DNA of 64,000 bases from Sulfurimonas sp. (GTDB taxonomy: Bacteria > Campylobacterota > Campylobacteria > Campylobacterales > Sulfurimonadaceae). The DNA lies in assembly GCA_026988315.1 (NCBI GenBank), contig JALSLJ010000024.1, positions 1-64,000 of the forward strand. Reading direction: 5' to 3'. Positions 24,204 through 33,683 of this stretch are shown here, in pieces. The notes under the pieces were generated by a model. It made no database searches, had not been told where the DNA came from, and saw only the letters and a program-made list of their open reading frames with translations. The first letter of the stretch is position 1. The number at the start of each line of letters is the position of its first letter. The translations under genes and the position numbers were made by a program.

Positions 24204-25765
24204 TTTCTTATCTTCTTATGTAAATATCTCTCAAACTCTTTTATAAATACAGAGTTACCAATCACTAGTAAATAGTCACCTTGTTCTATTATAGTACTCT
24301 CTATTGGATTGAACAAAAATTTTTGTGTAGCTTTTTTATATATACCAAGAAGAATTATTCGGTATCTTTCATTATACAATTCACTTACAAAAGTAAAATT
24401 ATTGCTCATTCGTGTGTCTATAAAAATCTCTTCTATATCTATATTTGAATATTCTGATCGTAATGCATGAATTGCCTCAAAAGCAACTGGCTGACCAACA
24501 AACTCTTTAGCAACAATTCCCACTAGCTCTTGTGTGTATAAAATTTCATTTACACCTGCAAAAGATAATTTATTCTTATGTACATCATTTATTAGTATAG
24601 ATAAAATAAATATATCTTTATTGATAGAGCGAACAGTGAGTGCTGTATAAACATTCTCTACATCACTTTCCCTAAGGCAAAGTATAGCCTTAACTTGTTT
24701 ACTCATATCTATATGCAAATTTTTATAACTCTCAACACTTCCTGGATTGTAATTTAAAGCTTTAAAGCCATCTTTTTTTGCATTTTCTGTTCTTGACTCA
24801 TCTTCATCTAGTACTATAATGTTTGCACCACTTAAAGAAAGCTTTTTTGCAACCTCTTTTGCAACATTTTCGTATCCACATATGATATAAAATTTTTTTA
24901 GTTTTGAAATATCTTCTATAGTTTTCGTATCTCTAATCTCATTAAGTTTTTCTGTAAACGCAGATACAACCAGTGAGGTTGTAAATGCCAAAACAGCTAT
25001 ACCAGCGGTAATAACTACCATAGCAACAAATCTTCCTAAGTCTGTAACTGGTGATAAGTCTCCATATCCAACTGTAGATATAGTAACTATGGACCAGTAA
25101 AAAGCTTCATACAAGGTTGTAATAGAAGAGCCTTCATCATTTGCTTCTACTATATAAATAAGTACAGTTGAGACAAATATAACTATGCTTGAGAACATTA
25201 AAAGAGTTATAAATTCAAATTTTTTAGTGGCTAATACTGATATAAATGTTTGAAAACTTCTTGCATATCTAAAGAGTTTAAATACTCTAAAGAGTATAAA
25301 TATACGAAGAAGTCTTAGTTCATGGAAAAATGGTAAAATTGCTAATAAATCGATAATGGCTCTAAATGATGTTATATATTTTAGTTTAATTCTTGTTATT
25401 TTTAAGAATGCTTTTAATAAGTTAAACTCTTTGTTGAGCATAGAGTCATATTCACTTTGTTTTATGATAACATCTGTGACACTACTACTTACCCAAAGCC
25501 GAAGAAGATACTCAATAAGAAAAATAATACTTATGACGATATTATTAAAAAACAGTAAAGAATCATCAACTTCATACTTTACACCACGCACCAAAACAGC
25601 AACGCTTATAAAAATAAGCATAATCATAAAAAGATCAAAATATTTTCTAAAGCGATAGTTTTCGTTTTCTAAAAGATTATAAAAAAAGCGTCTTTTTTGT
25701 TGATAAGCATCTGAGGTATTTAAAAAATATGCACCATCAACAATCAAACGCTTAAAAAAGCCCAT
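24200..25765 (-). CDS. Kv-like potassium channel with C-terminal RCK domains
   Basis: 521 aa. Six helices occupy about 40-275. S4 is arginine-rich (LRLLRIFILFRVFKLFRYAR), with basic residues roughly every third or fourth position, a voltage-sensor-like pattern. The selectivity filter is TVGYGD (about 233-238), within IVTISTVGYGDLSPVTD. After S6 comes RCK-N (FYIICGYENVAKEVAKKL, NIIVLDEDESR) and RCK-C to the end (IIEQGDYLLVIGN). It should pass K+ across the inner membrane under voltage and ligand control. It follows gatB by 3 bases and overlaps the separate RCK gene. Confidence 0.9.
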   Translation of the reverse strand: MGFFKRLIVDGAYFLNTSDAYQQKRRFFYNLLENENYRFRKYFDLFMIMLIFISVAVLVRGVKYEVDDSLLFFNNIVISIIFLIEYLLRLWVSSSVTDVIIKQSEYDSMLNKEFNLLKAFLKITRIKLKYITSFRAIIDLLAILPFFHELRLLRIFILFRVFKLFRYARSFQTFISVLATKKFEFITLLMFSSIVIFVSTVLIYIVEANDEGSSITTLYEAFYWSIVTISTVGYGDLSPVTDLGRFVAMVVITAGIAVLAFTTSLVVSAFTEKLNEIRDTKTIEDISKLKKFYIICGYENVAKEVAKKLSLSGANIIVLDEDESRTENAKKDGFKALNYNPGSVESYKNLHIDMSKQVKAILCLRESDVENVYTALTVRSINKDIFILSILINDVHKNKLSFAGVNEILYTQELVGIVAKEFVGQPVAFEAIHALRSEYSNIDIEEIFIDTRMSNNFTFVSELYNERYRIILLGIYKKATQKFLFNPIESTIIEQGDYLLVIGNSVFIKEFERYLHKKIRK

Positions 25766-25768
25766 ACT

Positions 25769-27193
25769 TTAGCCTAATTTTGCTTTAAGAAGCTCGTTTA
25801 CAGCTTGTGGGTTTGCACTACCTTTTGATGCTTTCATAACCTGCCCAACAAAGAAACCAAAAAGTTTATCTTTTCCACCTTTATACTGCTCAACTTTCTC
25901 TGGATTTGCAACTAATATCTCGTCAATCATCGCGTCAATTGCACCTGTATCACTCACTTGTTTTAAACCAAGAGTATCAATTACACTATCAACATCTACA
26001 TCATTTTGCATTAAATAATCAAGAACCTCTTTAGCCGCTTTTCCACTAATGGTTTTATCTTCGATACGACTTACTAGAAAGCCTAGTTTTTTAGCATCGA
26101 CAGGAGAATTACTAATATTAAGCTCTCCTTTTAGACGCGCTTGAAGCTCAACTGTTAACCATGTTAGAGCATTTTTAGCAGTAATTCCCTTTTCCATCAT
26201 AGACTCAAAGAAATGTGCCATCTCAAGACTTGATGTTACAACACTTGCATTATAATCATTCATGCCGTAGTCTTTTATAAACCTTGCCATTTTTTCATCT
26301 GGAAGTTCAGGAATATCACTAAACTCTTCCATCATCTCATCTGTTACAACAACTTTTAAAAGGTCAGGCTCTGGGAAGTAACGGTAATCTGCTGCTTCCT
26401 CTTTACCACGCATTGAACGAGTTTCTTGCTTTACTTGATCAAAAAGTCTCGTCTCTTGAAAGATTTCTTCATCATAAACTCCATCTTCCCAGGCTTCAAC
26501 TTGGCGAGCAACTTCCACCTCGATAGCTTTTTGGATAAACTTGAAACTATTTATATTTTTAATCTCAACACGAGTGTAAAGTTTTTCATCACCTTTTGGA
26601 CGGATGGAAACATTGACATCCACACGAAATGAACCCTCTTGCATATTTGCATCACTAATATCTAAATATCTCACAATAGAGTGAAGTTTTTTCAGATAAA
26701 GAACAACCTCCTCAGAACTTCTCATATCAGGCTCAGATACTATCTCTAAGAGTGGAGTTCCCGCACGATTCAAATCTACTTTTGAGATATCTCCATCGTG
26801 GATGTTTTTCCCTGCATCAGCCTCAATATGTGCACGATTTATTCTAATTATTTTATGAGAACCATCTTCAAAATTAATTTTGAGTGCACCATGCTCTACA
26901 ACAGGAGTATAAAGCTGAGTGATTTGGTATGCGCTTGGGGAATCAGGATAAAAGTAGCTTTTTCTATCAAAATATGATGTTTTATTTATGGTTGCATCTA
27001 TGGCTGTTCCAAGCATAATAGACTTATGAAGAACCTCTTTATTAAAAACAGGCAATGCACCTGGTAGAGCTAAACATGTTGGGCATGTATTTGTGTTTTG
27101 TTTATGGTTAAAACTTGTTGGGCATGAGCAAAAAAGTTTTGTATTTGTATTGAGTTGGGTGTGAACTTCAAGACCGATAACTACTTCAAACAT
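25769..27193 (-). CDS. gatB: Asp/Glu-tRNA amidotransferase subunit B
   Basis: 474 aa. GatB activates the misacylated tRNA carboxylate with ATP and receives ammonia from GatA. Visible are GLEVHTQL, the zinc cysteines FCSC...[31 protein letters not shown] and [14 protein letters not shown], and the C-terminal YqeY-like tail (about 330-474, ending [11 protein letters not shown]). It heads an operon with the K+ channel, RCK protein and gpsA. From memory, Campylobacter jejuni keeps gatB next to gpsA, so the channel genes may be an insertion between them. Confidence 0.95.
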   Translation of the reverse strand: MFEVVIGLEVHTQLNTNTKLFCSCPTSFNHKQNTNTCPTCLALPGALPVFNKEVLHKSIMLGTAIDATINKTSYFDRKSYFYPDSPSAYQITQLYTPVVEHGALKINFEDGSHKIIRINRAHIEADAGKNIHDGDISKVDLNRAGTPLLEIVSEPDMRSSEEVVLYLKKLHSIVRYLDISDANMQEGSFRVDVNVSIRPKGDEKLYTRVEIKNINSFKFIQKAIEVEVARQVEAWEDGVYDEEIFQETRLFDQVKQETRSMRGKEEAADYRYFPEPDLLKVVVTDEMMEEFSDIPELPDEKMARFIKDYGMNDYNASVVTSSLEMAHFFESMMEKGITAKNALTWLTVELQARLKGELNISNSPVDAKKLGFLVSRIEDKTISGKAAKEVLDYLMQNDVDVDSVIDTLGLKQVSDTGAIDAMIDEILVANPEKVEQYKGGKDKLFGFFVGQVMKASKGSANPQAVNELLKAKLG

Positions 27194-27292
27194 AAGTTTC
27201 CTTGATTAAAAATTATTGATTATCTATTTTAACTAATTTTAGCTTTTAACTCTTATAAATTGAAAATAAAATTTAAAAACCCATTCTATATC

Positions 27293-27311
27293 TGATATAA
27301 TAATTATATCA
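27293..27311. promoter_or_regulatory. Perfect AT palindrome upstream of gatB
   Basis: TGATATAAT-A-ATTATATCA is a perfect 9-bp palindrome about 100 bases ahead of the gatB ATG in the gap left of the 86-aa gene. It could be an operator or a weak terminator stem. There is no T-run, and in AT-rich DNA the match is only modestly surprising. Confidence 0.3.
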
Positions 27312-27451
27312 AAGAAGTTAAAAATTGATATTTTACACTCTTAATATCTATAATTTTATCTCTCAAATCTGTTTTTTATAAAAAAGATAGCGTTTTTTGG
27401 ATGTTGGCATATTTCGTAGTTGTTTTAGCTCTTTAAATATATAAAGTTTTT

Positions 27452-27712
27452 TTAGGTATGTTTTGAGTAGATTTTTTTAAGAAGTTCTGTCTGTTTTTTA
27501 GCTTCATTTAAGCGCTCTTTATTTACAGAAAATGCGTCTAATGATAAAATCATAAAAAGTGAGAAAAATACAAAAATTATAGTGATAAAAAAAGATAAAG
27601 CGAAGCCTAAAAAAAGGAAAAGATTAAAAGTTATAATAGCACCAAAAAGGACAATCGCCCATGATGCTCCATGCAAAAAGCTTATAATTCTATCGAATAT
27701 ATCTTTTTGCAT
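27452..27712 (-). CDS. Small membrane protein downstream of atpB
   Basis: 86 aa, two helices (about 15-40 and 42-60: WAIVLFGAIITFNLFLFLG, FFITIIFVFFSLFMILSL) and a basic C-terminal tail (NKERLNEAKKQTELLKKIY). No family name is certain. It follows atpB by 22 bases and is probably cotranscribed. From memory, C. jejuni also has a small integral membrane gene next to atpB, so this may be a conserved companion. A role in ATP synthase assembly is speculative. Confidence 0.65.
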   Translation of the reverse strand: MQKDIFDRIISFLHGASWAIVLFGAIITFNLFLFLGFALSFFITIIFVFFSLFMILSLDAFSVNKERLNEAKKQTELLKKIYSKHT

Positions 27713-27734
27713 ATTTTCTATCTACTTGGATGAC

Positions 27735-28409
27735 TTAGTGGTCTTCTACAGCCACTGCACTACCAAGATATACAGTTGTTAGCATCATGAAGATAAATGC
27801 TTGTAGCAATGCCATAAAAGTAAGAAGTGCAAATGGGATCATTGGTAACAACCAAGGAGCTAGCATAAGGATTACCATCAAGAACATATCATCACCCTTT
27901 ACATTACCAAATAAACGGAAACTAAGAGAGATAAGGCGTGAAAAATGAGATACTATTTCAATTGGAAACATCAACCAATATAACCACCAAACTGGACCTA
28001 AAAAGTGTTTAAAGTATTTAACAACACCCTGACGACGGATACCCTCAAAGTTATAGTAAACAAACACTACAATTGCTAAAGTTAATGCAAACTCTAAAAA
28101 TGCAGTTGGGGCTTCAAAACCTGGAATGATACCAATTAAGTTAGCTATTGCTACAAAAAGACCAATTGTAGCAACGAGAGGAATATAACGACGAGCATTT
28201 TCTTTACCCATAACATCAATACCCATCTGAAGAACACCTGAAATGTAAGCTTCCATTAAGTTCTGAGTTCCCTTTGGAACTATTTGAAGGTTTGACATTG
28301 CAACCCTAACAAGAATTAAAGCAAGACCTGCTGACAACAACATATGTGTCATATAGATAAAAGTCTTATCGTGAGAAATAAGACCGAAAAAAGTAAACAA
28401 TTCTGGCAT
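27735..28409 (-). CDS. atpB: F0F1 ATP synthase subunit a
   Basis: 224 aa inner-membrane protein that forms the proton half-channels against the c-ring. The key helix with the essential Arg is seen as LISLSFRLFGNVKGDDMFL, and PKGTQNLMEAYISGVLQMG and the late MTTVYLGSAVA also fit. The other atp genes are not in the window, as is usual for Campylobacterota, where atpB stands apart from the F1 operon. AGGGAG lies before the ATG. Confidence 0.95.
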   Translation of the reverse strand: MPELFTFFGLISHDKTFIYMTHMLLSAGLALILVRVAMSNLQIVPKGTQNLMEAYISGVLQMGIDVMGKENARRYIPLVATIGLFVAIANLIGIIPGFEAPTAFLEFALTLAIVVFVYYNFEGIRRQGVVKYFKHFLGPVWWLYWLMFPIEIVSHFSRLISLSFRLFGNVKGDDMFLMVILMLAPWLLPMIPFALLTFMALLQAFIFMMLTTVYLGSAVAVEDH

Positions 28410-28522
28410 AAAGCACTCCCTGTCGCGAATAAATTGCGTAATTATAATCTAAGTTCCATTAAATTATTATAATAGCATATACAATTTAGTAAATTTTTTT
28501 ATATTTACTAAAAATATAGATC

Positions 28523-30115
28523 TTATTTTAATTTATAACTACTAAATTCCCCTCCATATATCATATCTCTCAAAAAGTGACCAATATGTTTTTGAGAACT
28601 TTTTATATAAGCTTTGATTATATTTTCAATTGTTTGATTTACTTCATCTGGTTTTATCTTCGAATTTTTCATTTTTTCTCCAAATTTTGATTGTGTTCCT
28701 TCAAGATTACCGCCTAAAACCACTTCAAAACCTGAAATAGTTTCACCATTTTCATCCTTAAATTTTGCTCCGACTAACCCTATATCTACTATGTTTGGAT
28801 GTGCGCATGAATTTGGACATCCATTGACAGATATTGATACAGTTTCATTAAAGTCAGGAAAACTTTTTTCTAAGTGTTTTACTAAACTGATTGCCGTATC
28901 TTTAGTCTCACTCATAGCAAATTTACAGTACTTTATACCTGTACATGAAAGCGTCCTAGCCTTAAAAGGGCTTGGTGTTGCATCGATACCGAGTAAAGCC
29001 AAATCATCTGCTAAATCTTGTGTAGCAAATGATGGAACATCCAGCACTACAAAATTTTGTGTATTTGTTGCTTTTATAGTGTTAGCACCATGTTTGTATA
29101 AAACACTTGCTAAATCTTCTAAGCCCTTTGCTCCAATAAATCCACCATTAATCGCACATCCAATGTATGACTCTGTTGCTTTTTTAGATAAATGGATTCC
29201 GAAATGCTCTCTTTTACTATATGGAGTGTATTCTTGAGCAACCTCATCACCTAGTTTAAACCCTAATGAGTTCTCTAATTTATCTTTAAACTTTTGAAGA
29301 CTCCACTCTTTTATTAGATGCCCTAATCTAGCTTTTTTTCTACTCTTTCTTAAACCATAGTCTCTATAGATTACACTTACAGCCCGAACAACCTCTAAAA
29401 TCTGCTCAGGCATTACATATCCTATATGATGCGCAAACTGTTTGTTTGAAGCTAAACCGCCACCTACACTTACATCAAAAAGAATTTGTCCATCTTTACA
29501 TTTCACCGCAGTAAATGACAAATCTTGTATCTCGTGCCCCATGCAGTGTTTTGAACATCCACTGATCCCAACTTTAAACTTTCTTGGTAAATTCGCTAAA
29601 GATTTATTGCCTTTAAAGTAATCATTTACCTCTAAAACCAACGCTCTTGTATCGTATATCTCATCCTTATCAATTCCAGCTACAGGACAAGTAGAAATGT
29701 TTCTAGGTACATCACCTGCTGCAAAAACTGTACTTAATCCTACACTTTGTAGTCTATGAAAAATTTCTGGCAAGTTTTTTACTTGTATAAAATGAAACTG
29801 TAAATCTTGTCTTGTTGTAAAACTAGCAGTTCCTCTTGCAAACTCTTTAGATATACCAGCTAAAACTCTCATCTGATCAATATTCATAGAGCCTTGGACA
29901 AGTTTCACTCGCAACATGAAATACTGAATCTCATCATCCTTAGCTTGAGATGTTTTATTTTGAGCATAAAGACCGTACCATTTAAATCTGTCTATATCCT
30001 CTGGATCAAGCTCATTATCAAAGATAGCATATTCATATATATCTTCAAGTACATCTAAGCCACTTTTTTCTTTTTTTATACGCTCAACTCTTTGTGCTGC
30101 TGTTTCTTTTGCCAT
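28523..30115 (-). CDS. Siroheme sulfite (or nitrite) reductase, assimilatory
   Basis: 530 aa with the two-fold repeat of nitrite/sulfite reductases. The first half carries FARGTASFTTRQDLQFHFI. Siroheme/[4Fe-4S] cysteines are in CTGIKYCKFA and NGCPNSC. A six-electron reduction of sulfite to sulfide with ferredoxin is expected because it is the last gene of the cysH-cysD-cysN operon, 9 bp after cysN. Nitrite reduction is possible from the family alone, but context makes sulfite the better call. Cytosolic. Confidence 0.88.
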   Translation of the reverse strand: MAKETAAQRVERIKKEKSGLDVLEDIYEYAIFDNELDPEDIDRFKWYGLYAQNKTSQAKDDEIQYFMLRVKLVQGSMNIDQMRVLAGISKEFARGTASFTTRQDLQFHFIQVKNLPEIFHRLQSVGLSTVFAAGDVPRNISTCPVAGIDKDEIYDTRALVLEVNDYFKGNKSLANLPRKFKVGISGCSKHCMGHEIQDLSFTAVKCKDGQILFDVSVGGGLASNKQFAHHIGYVMPEQILEVVRAVSVIYRDYGLRKSRKKARLGHLIKEWSLQKFKDKLENSLGFKLGDEVAQEYTPYSKREHFGIHLSKKATESYIGCAINGGFIGAKGLEDLASVLYKHGANTIKATNTQNFVVLDVPSFATQDLADDLALLGIDATPSPFKARTLSCTGIKYCKFAMSETKDTAISLVKHLEKSFPDFNETVSISVNGCPNSCAHPNIVDIGLVGAKFKDENGETISGFEVVLGGNLEGTQSKFGEKMKNSKIKPDEVNQTIENIIKAYIKSSQKHIGHFLRDMIYGGEFSSYKLK

Positions 30116-30124
30116 AACAGTTTC

Positions 30125-31579
30125 CTATAAAACCTCTTTTGCTTCCCAGTGAGGAAAGTGTTTTCTAACTAGTGCATTCATCTCAATTTCAAACTCAGAA
30201 TATTTATGGGATGAATCAGATAAGGAATCACCTAGCTTTTCAACAATCATCCCAGCACCTACAGTAGAGTTCGTATATCTATCTATAATAATAAAGCTTC
30301 CCGTGTATCTATTATGATCATATGGATCCACTGCTATATCTCTATCTACTGAAAGTGTACATTTTGCAATATCATTTAACTCTAAAGTATCTGTTTGAAG
30401 TTCCTCAAATGTATTTGCATCCTTTTTGTACTCAATAGACTTAAATGAACCGTTTATTACAGATGTAGCTCTTTTTATTATATAGCTCTGATGTAACTCC
30501 AATGGTTTTTCATCCATCCAAACAATCATAACGCTAAATTTAGAAGCTACTTCTGGAATAGAATCACTCTTTACTATCATATCTCCACGAGATATGTCTA
30601 TCTCATCTTCAAGTGTAAGAGTTGTTGCCATTGGGGCAAAAGCTCTTTGTGTGCTCTCAACACTCTCATCTTTTCCTTTAGGGCGAAGATCTTTTATATC
30701 ATTTGAAACTATCGATTTCACTTTAGATGTTTTTCTTGATGGAAGAACAGTAATTGCATCACCAACACTGATAGAACCACTAGCTATTGTCCCACAAAAA
30801 CCTCTAAAGTTTAAGTGAGGTCTGCTTACATACTGAACTGGTAGTCTAAAAGTCTCATTAACAGCTTTTGAAATATCAACACTGTCAAGCAACTTCATAA
30901 GTGGTTTGCCAGTGTACCAAGGCGATTTAGCTGAATTAGTTAAAATATTGTCTCCATCTAATGCTGAGAGAGGGATGTAATTAAATACAATCTCTTCATT
31001 ATTTGATAAGTTAGGGATAATACTCTCATAGTCACTCTTAATCTCTTCAAATCTCTCCTGCGAAAAATCAACTAAATCCATCTTATTTATAGCTACTATG
31101 ATGTTTTTAATTCCAAGTAATGAAGCTATATATGAGTGTCTCTTAGTTTGAGTAAGTACACCTGTTCTTGAATCGATCAATATAATTGCCACATCCGCAG
31201 TAGAAGCCCCCGTTGCCATATTTCTAGTGTACTGTTCATGACCTGGAGTATCTGCAATGATAAACTTTCTTTTTTCAGTTGAGAAAAATCTATATGCTAC
31301 ATCTATAGTGATGCCCTGCTCTCTCTCACTTGCTAAACCATCTACTAAAAGTGCAAGATCAATTTTATCACCCGTAGTCCCACTCTTTTTAGAATCTTTC
31401 TCTATTGCAGCTAACTGATCTTCAAAAATCATCTTAGAATCATACAAAAGTCTTCCAATGAGTGTACTTTTCCCATCATCAACACTCCCACAAGTGATAA
31501 ACCTGAGTATCTCTTTGTTTTCATGTTCGTGCAAATACTGCTCTATATTTTCCGCTATCAAATCTGATTGGTGTGCCAT
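30125..31579 (-). CDS. cysN: Sulfate adenylyltransferase subunit 1 (GTPase)
   Basis: 484 aa. EF-Tu-like GTPase that drives APS formation by CysD. Motifs: G1 GSVDDGKST, SEREQGITIDVAYRFF, G3 DTPGHEQY, G4 NKMD. Domains II and III follow (FRGFCGTIASGSISVGD; terminal GAGMIVEKL). No APS kinase (CysC) domain is fused, consistent with direct APS reduction by the adjacent CysH. I start at MAHQSDLIAENIEQ (31579), one base after the cysD stop, with GAGGGG upstream; the tracked 38-residue extension is read from the cysD region. Confidence 0.94.
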   Translation of the reverse strand: MAHQSDLIAENIEQYLHEHENKEILRFITCGSVDDGKSTLIGRLLYDSKMIFEDQLAAIEKDSKKSGTTGDKIDLALLVDGLASEREQGITIDVAYRFFSTEKRKFIIADTPGHEQYTRNMATGASTADVAIILIDSRTGVLTQTKRHSYIASLLGIKNIIVAINKMDLVDFSQERFEEIKSDYESIIPNLSNNEEIVFNYIPLSALDGDNILTNSAKSPWYTGKPLMKLLDSVDISKAVNETFRLPVQYVSRPHLNFRGFCGTIASGSISVGDAITVLPSRKTSKVKSIVSNDIKDLRPKGKDESVESTQRAFAPMATTLTLEDEIDISRGDMIVKSDSIPEVASKFSVMIVWMDEKPLELHQSYIIKRATSVINGSFKSIEYKKDANTFEELQTDTLELNDIAKCTLSVDRDIAVDPYDHNRYTGSFIIIDRYTNSTVGAGMIVEKLGDSLSDSSHKYSEFEIEMNALVRKHFPHWEAKEVL

Positions 31580-31580
31580 C

Positions 31581-32492
31581 TTAAAAATACCCCTCTTGTT
31601 TTTTCTTCTCCATAGAAGCATCCCCATCACTATCGATGAGTCTTCCTTGTCTCTCACTTGTTGTACAAATAAGCATCTCTTGAATAATCTCACTAAGAGT
31701 TGAAGCTTCTGAGTTTACCGCTCCAGTTAATGGGTAACATCCAAGTGTACGAAATCTCACCATCTCCTCCTTAGCAGTTGCACGCAACTCCTCAGGCATA
31801 CGCTCATCATCTACTAAAATCTTTGTTCCCATATATTCAACTACAGGTCTCTTTTTAGAAAAATATAAATCTGGGATAGGAATACCCTCAAGATAAATAT
31901 ATTGCCAAATATCAAGTTCTGTCCAGTTAGAGAGTGGAAATACTCTAATTGATTCACCCTTTTTATGTTTGCCGTTATAAATATTCCAAAGTTCTGGTCT
32001 TTGGTTTTTAGGATCCCATCTATGGTTTTCATCACGAAATGAATAAATTCTCTCTTTTGCACGAGATTTTTCCTCATCCCGTCTAGCCCCGCCAAATACT
32101 GCATCAAATTTTTGAATATTTAACATCTGCTTAAGACCCTCCGTTTTCATAACATCCGTATGAAGAGCTGAACCGTGAGTAAATGGAGATATATTCATAT
32201 CTATCCCTTTTTGGTTGGAGTACACTATAAGCTCCATCCCAACCTCTTTAGCGCGTTTATCACGAAACTCAATCATCTCTTTAAACTTCCATTTTGTATC
32301 CACATGAACAAGTGGTAATGGCGGAGGTGCAGGATAAAATGCTTTTTGCAAGATATGCAACATTACAGAGCTATCTTTACCAACACTATAAAGCATTGCA
32401 GGATTTGAAAACTCCGCTACCACTTCTCTCATTATATGCATAGATTCTGCTTCAAGTTGTTTTAAATGTGTTAATCTATCTTTACTTATCAT
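31581..32492 (-). CDS. cysD: Sulfate adenylyltransferase subunit 2
   Basis: 303 aa PP-loop ATP pyrophosphatase-fold enzyme that adenylates sulfate. The PP-loop reads [40 protein letters not shown], and [15 protein letters not shown] match CysD closely. The start at [10 protein letters not shown] (32492) has AAGGAAAG upstream; the longer tracked form starts inside the cysH end. It is 11 bp after cysH and 1 bp before cysN, so the two subunits are made together. Confidence 0.95.
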   Translation of the reverse strand: MISKDRLTHLKQLEAESMHIMREVVAEFSNPAMLYSVGKDSSVMLHILQKAFYPAPPPLPLVHVDTKWKFKEMIEFRDKRAKEVGMELIVYSNQKGIDMNISPFTHGSALHTDVMKTEGLKQMLNIQKFDAVFGGARRDEEKSRAKERIYSFRDENHRWDPKNQRPELWNIYNGKHKKGESIRVFPLSNWTELDIWQYIYLEGIPIPDLYFSKKRPVVEYMGTKILVDDERMPEELRATAKEEMVRFRTLGCYPLTGAVNSEASTLSEIIQEMLICTTSERQGRLIDSDGDASMEKKKQEGYF

Positions 32493-32503
32493 AAATGCTT
32501 TCC

Positions 32504-33220
32504 TTATATAGTATAGTTTGGTATTGTTTTTAGATGCAATCCACACTCTTTATGCTCTGGGTTTTCCCACCACCATCTACCACTTCTAACATCTTCACCT
32601 GCCTCAACTGCTCTTGTACATGGAGCACATCCGATACTTGGATACCCCTCATCATGAAGAGAGTTGTATGGGACTTTATTTTTCTTTATAAAATTCCAAA
32701 CTTCACTTTCACTCCAATGAAGTAAAGGATTTACTTTAATCACTTTATTGACTTCATCATACTCAACAACATTCAACTCTTCTCTCGTTACACTCTGAGA
32801 TGCACGAAGTCCCGTTATCCATACGCTAACATCAGATAATGCTCTTTGAAGTGGCTCTATCTTTCTAATAAAGCAACACTCTTTTCTATTTTCTATCGAT
32901 TGATAAAATCCGTTAATTCCTTGAGCTTTATATAGCCCTTCAACTCTCTTAGTATTTGGAAAAAAAACATTTACTTTTATGCCATATTTTAGGTTTGTAG
33001 CATCCATAACACTATATGTTTGTGGATGGAGCCTTCCTGTATCGAGTGTAAAAATATTTGCATTTTTATCAATACTTACAAGCATATGTGTTAGCACTTG
33101 GTCTTCGACTCCAAAACTGCTAGAGAGAGCTATTTCACTTCCATATATTTTAAAAAAATATTCTAAAATCTCTTTTGGGTCAGCATCTAAAAACTTGTTA
33201 TTTAATCCTTGTAAATCCAT
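32504..33220 (-). CDS. cysH: APS reductase (thioredoxin-dependent, [4Fe-4S] type)
   Basis: 238 aa. Reduces adenylyl sulfate to sulfite. The paired cysteines in RKECCFIRK and the CAPC in SIGCAPCTR form the four-cysteine pattern that binds the [4Fe-4S] cluster in APS reductases and is absent from E. coli-type PAPS reductases. The catalytic Cys is in KECGLHLK near the end. [13 protein letters not shown] and VTGLRASQS-like [10 protein letters not shown] also fit. The lack of cysC supports APS as substrate. Second gene of the operon. Confidence 0.93.
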   Translation of the reverse strand: MDLQGLNNKFLDADPKEILEYFFKIYGSEIALSSSFGVEDQVLTHMLVSIDKNANIFTLDTGRLHPQTYSVMDATNLKYGIKVNVFFPNTKRVEGLYKAQGINGFYQSIENRKECCFIRKIEPLQRALSDVSVWITGLRASQSVTREELNVVEYDEVNKVIKVNPLLHWSESEVWNFIKKNKVPYNSLHDEGYPSIGCAPCTRAVEAGEDVRSGRWWWENPEHKECGLHLKTIPNYTI

Positions 33221-33229
33221 TATTAATTC

Positions 33230-33457
33230 CTATATTTGGTATTCTGGTTGACTTTTTTCTATTCCAAAAGACGACTTATTCCAAGCACGCTCATGAAAAT
33301 AGTAAAGAACCATCTTTGTAACAAGCTCTATAGAGCCAATGGCTGCTGCCATCCCTAAACTACCTGTTACAAAATAAGATATAACTATTGTGTCTAATGT
33401 TCCTAAAGCTCTCCAAGATATGGTTTTAACAACACTTCTGTAAGGTTTTTCATGCAT
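33230..33457 (-). CDS. DUF2061 small membrane protein, first gene of the cys operon
   Basis: 75 aa. I start at MHEKPYRSVVKTISWR (33457), where GGAG is 6 bases upstream; the tracked start at 33496 is TTG. The sequence SVVKTISWRALGTLDTIVISYFVTG, two helices, then VTKMVLYYFHERAW is the DUF2061 signature. Its function is not established, but such proteins recur beside sulfate-assimilation genes. It is 9 bp ahead of cysH, so it probably shares regulation and may act in sulfate handling at the membrane (inference). Confidence 0.8.
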   Translation of the reverse strand: MHEKPYRSVVKTISWRALGTLDTIVISYFVTGSLGMAAAIGSIELVTKMVLYYFHERAWNKSSFGIEKSQPEYQI

Positions 33458-33683
33458 ACCTTTCTCCATACTTACTATATCTATAGATTTACTCAAGATT
33501 AAAGATAAAAAAATATCTTAGCTAAAATCTTTTAAATTTTTCAATCTTAAGTGGGATTATATTGGAAACTCTTACTAATGTCAAGAAAAATACTTGTGAT
33601 TATTGAAATATAATTCTAATTATTGCCAAATAAGCCTAAATACTGCATGTAATTAATTCATACTATTTAAGTATGGATTAAAA

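Noticed and set aside
27293-27311. AT palindrome as an attC core or strong terminator
   Set aside because: No outer boxes, no T run and low complexity; kept only as a weak regulatory candidate.
28791-29237. 148-aa plus-strand ORF inside the sulfite reductase gene
   Set aside because: Shadow frame; the opposite strand encodes conserved siroheme-binding motifs over the same bases.
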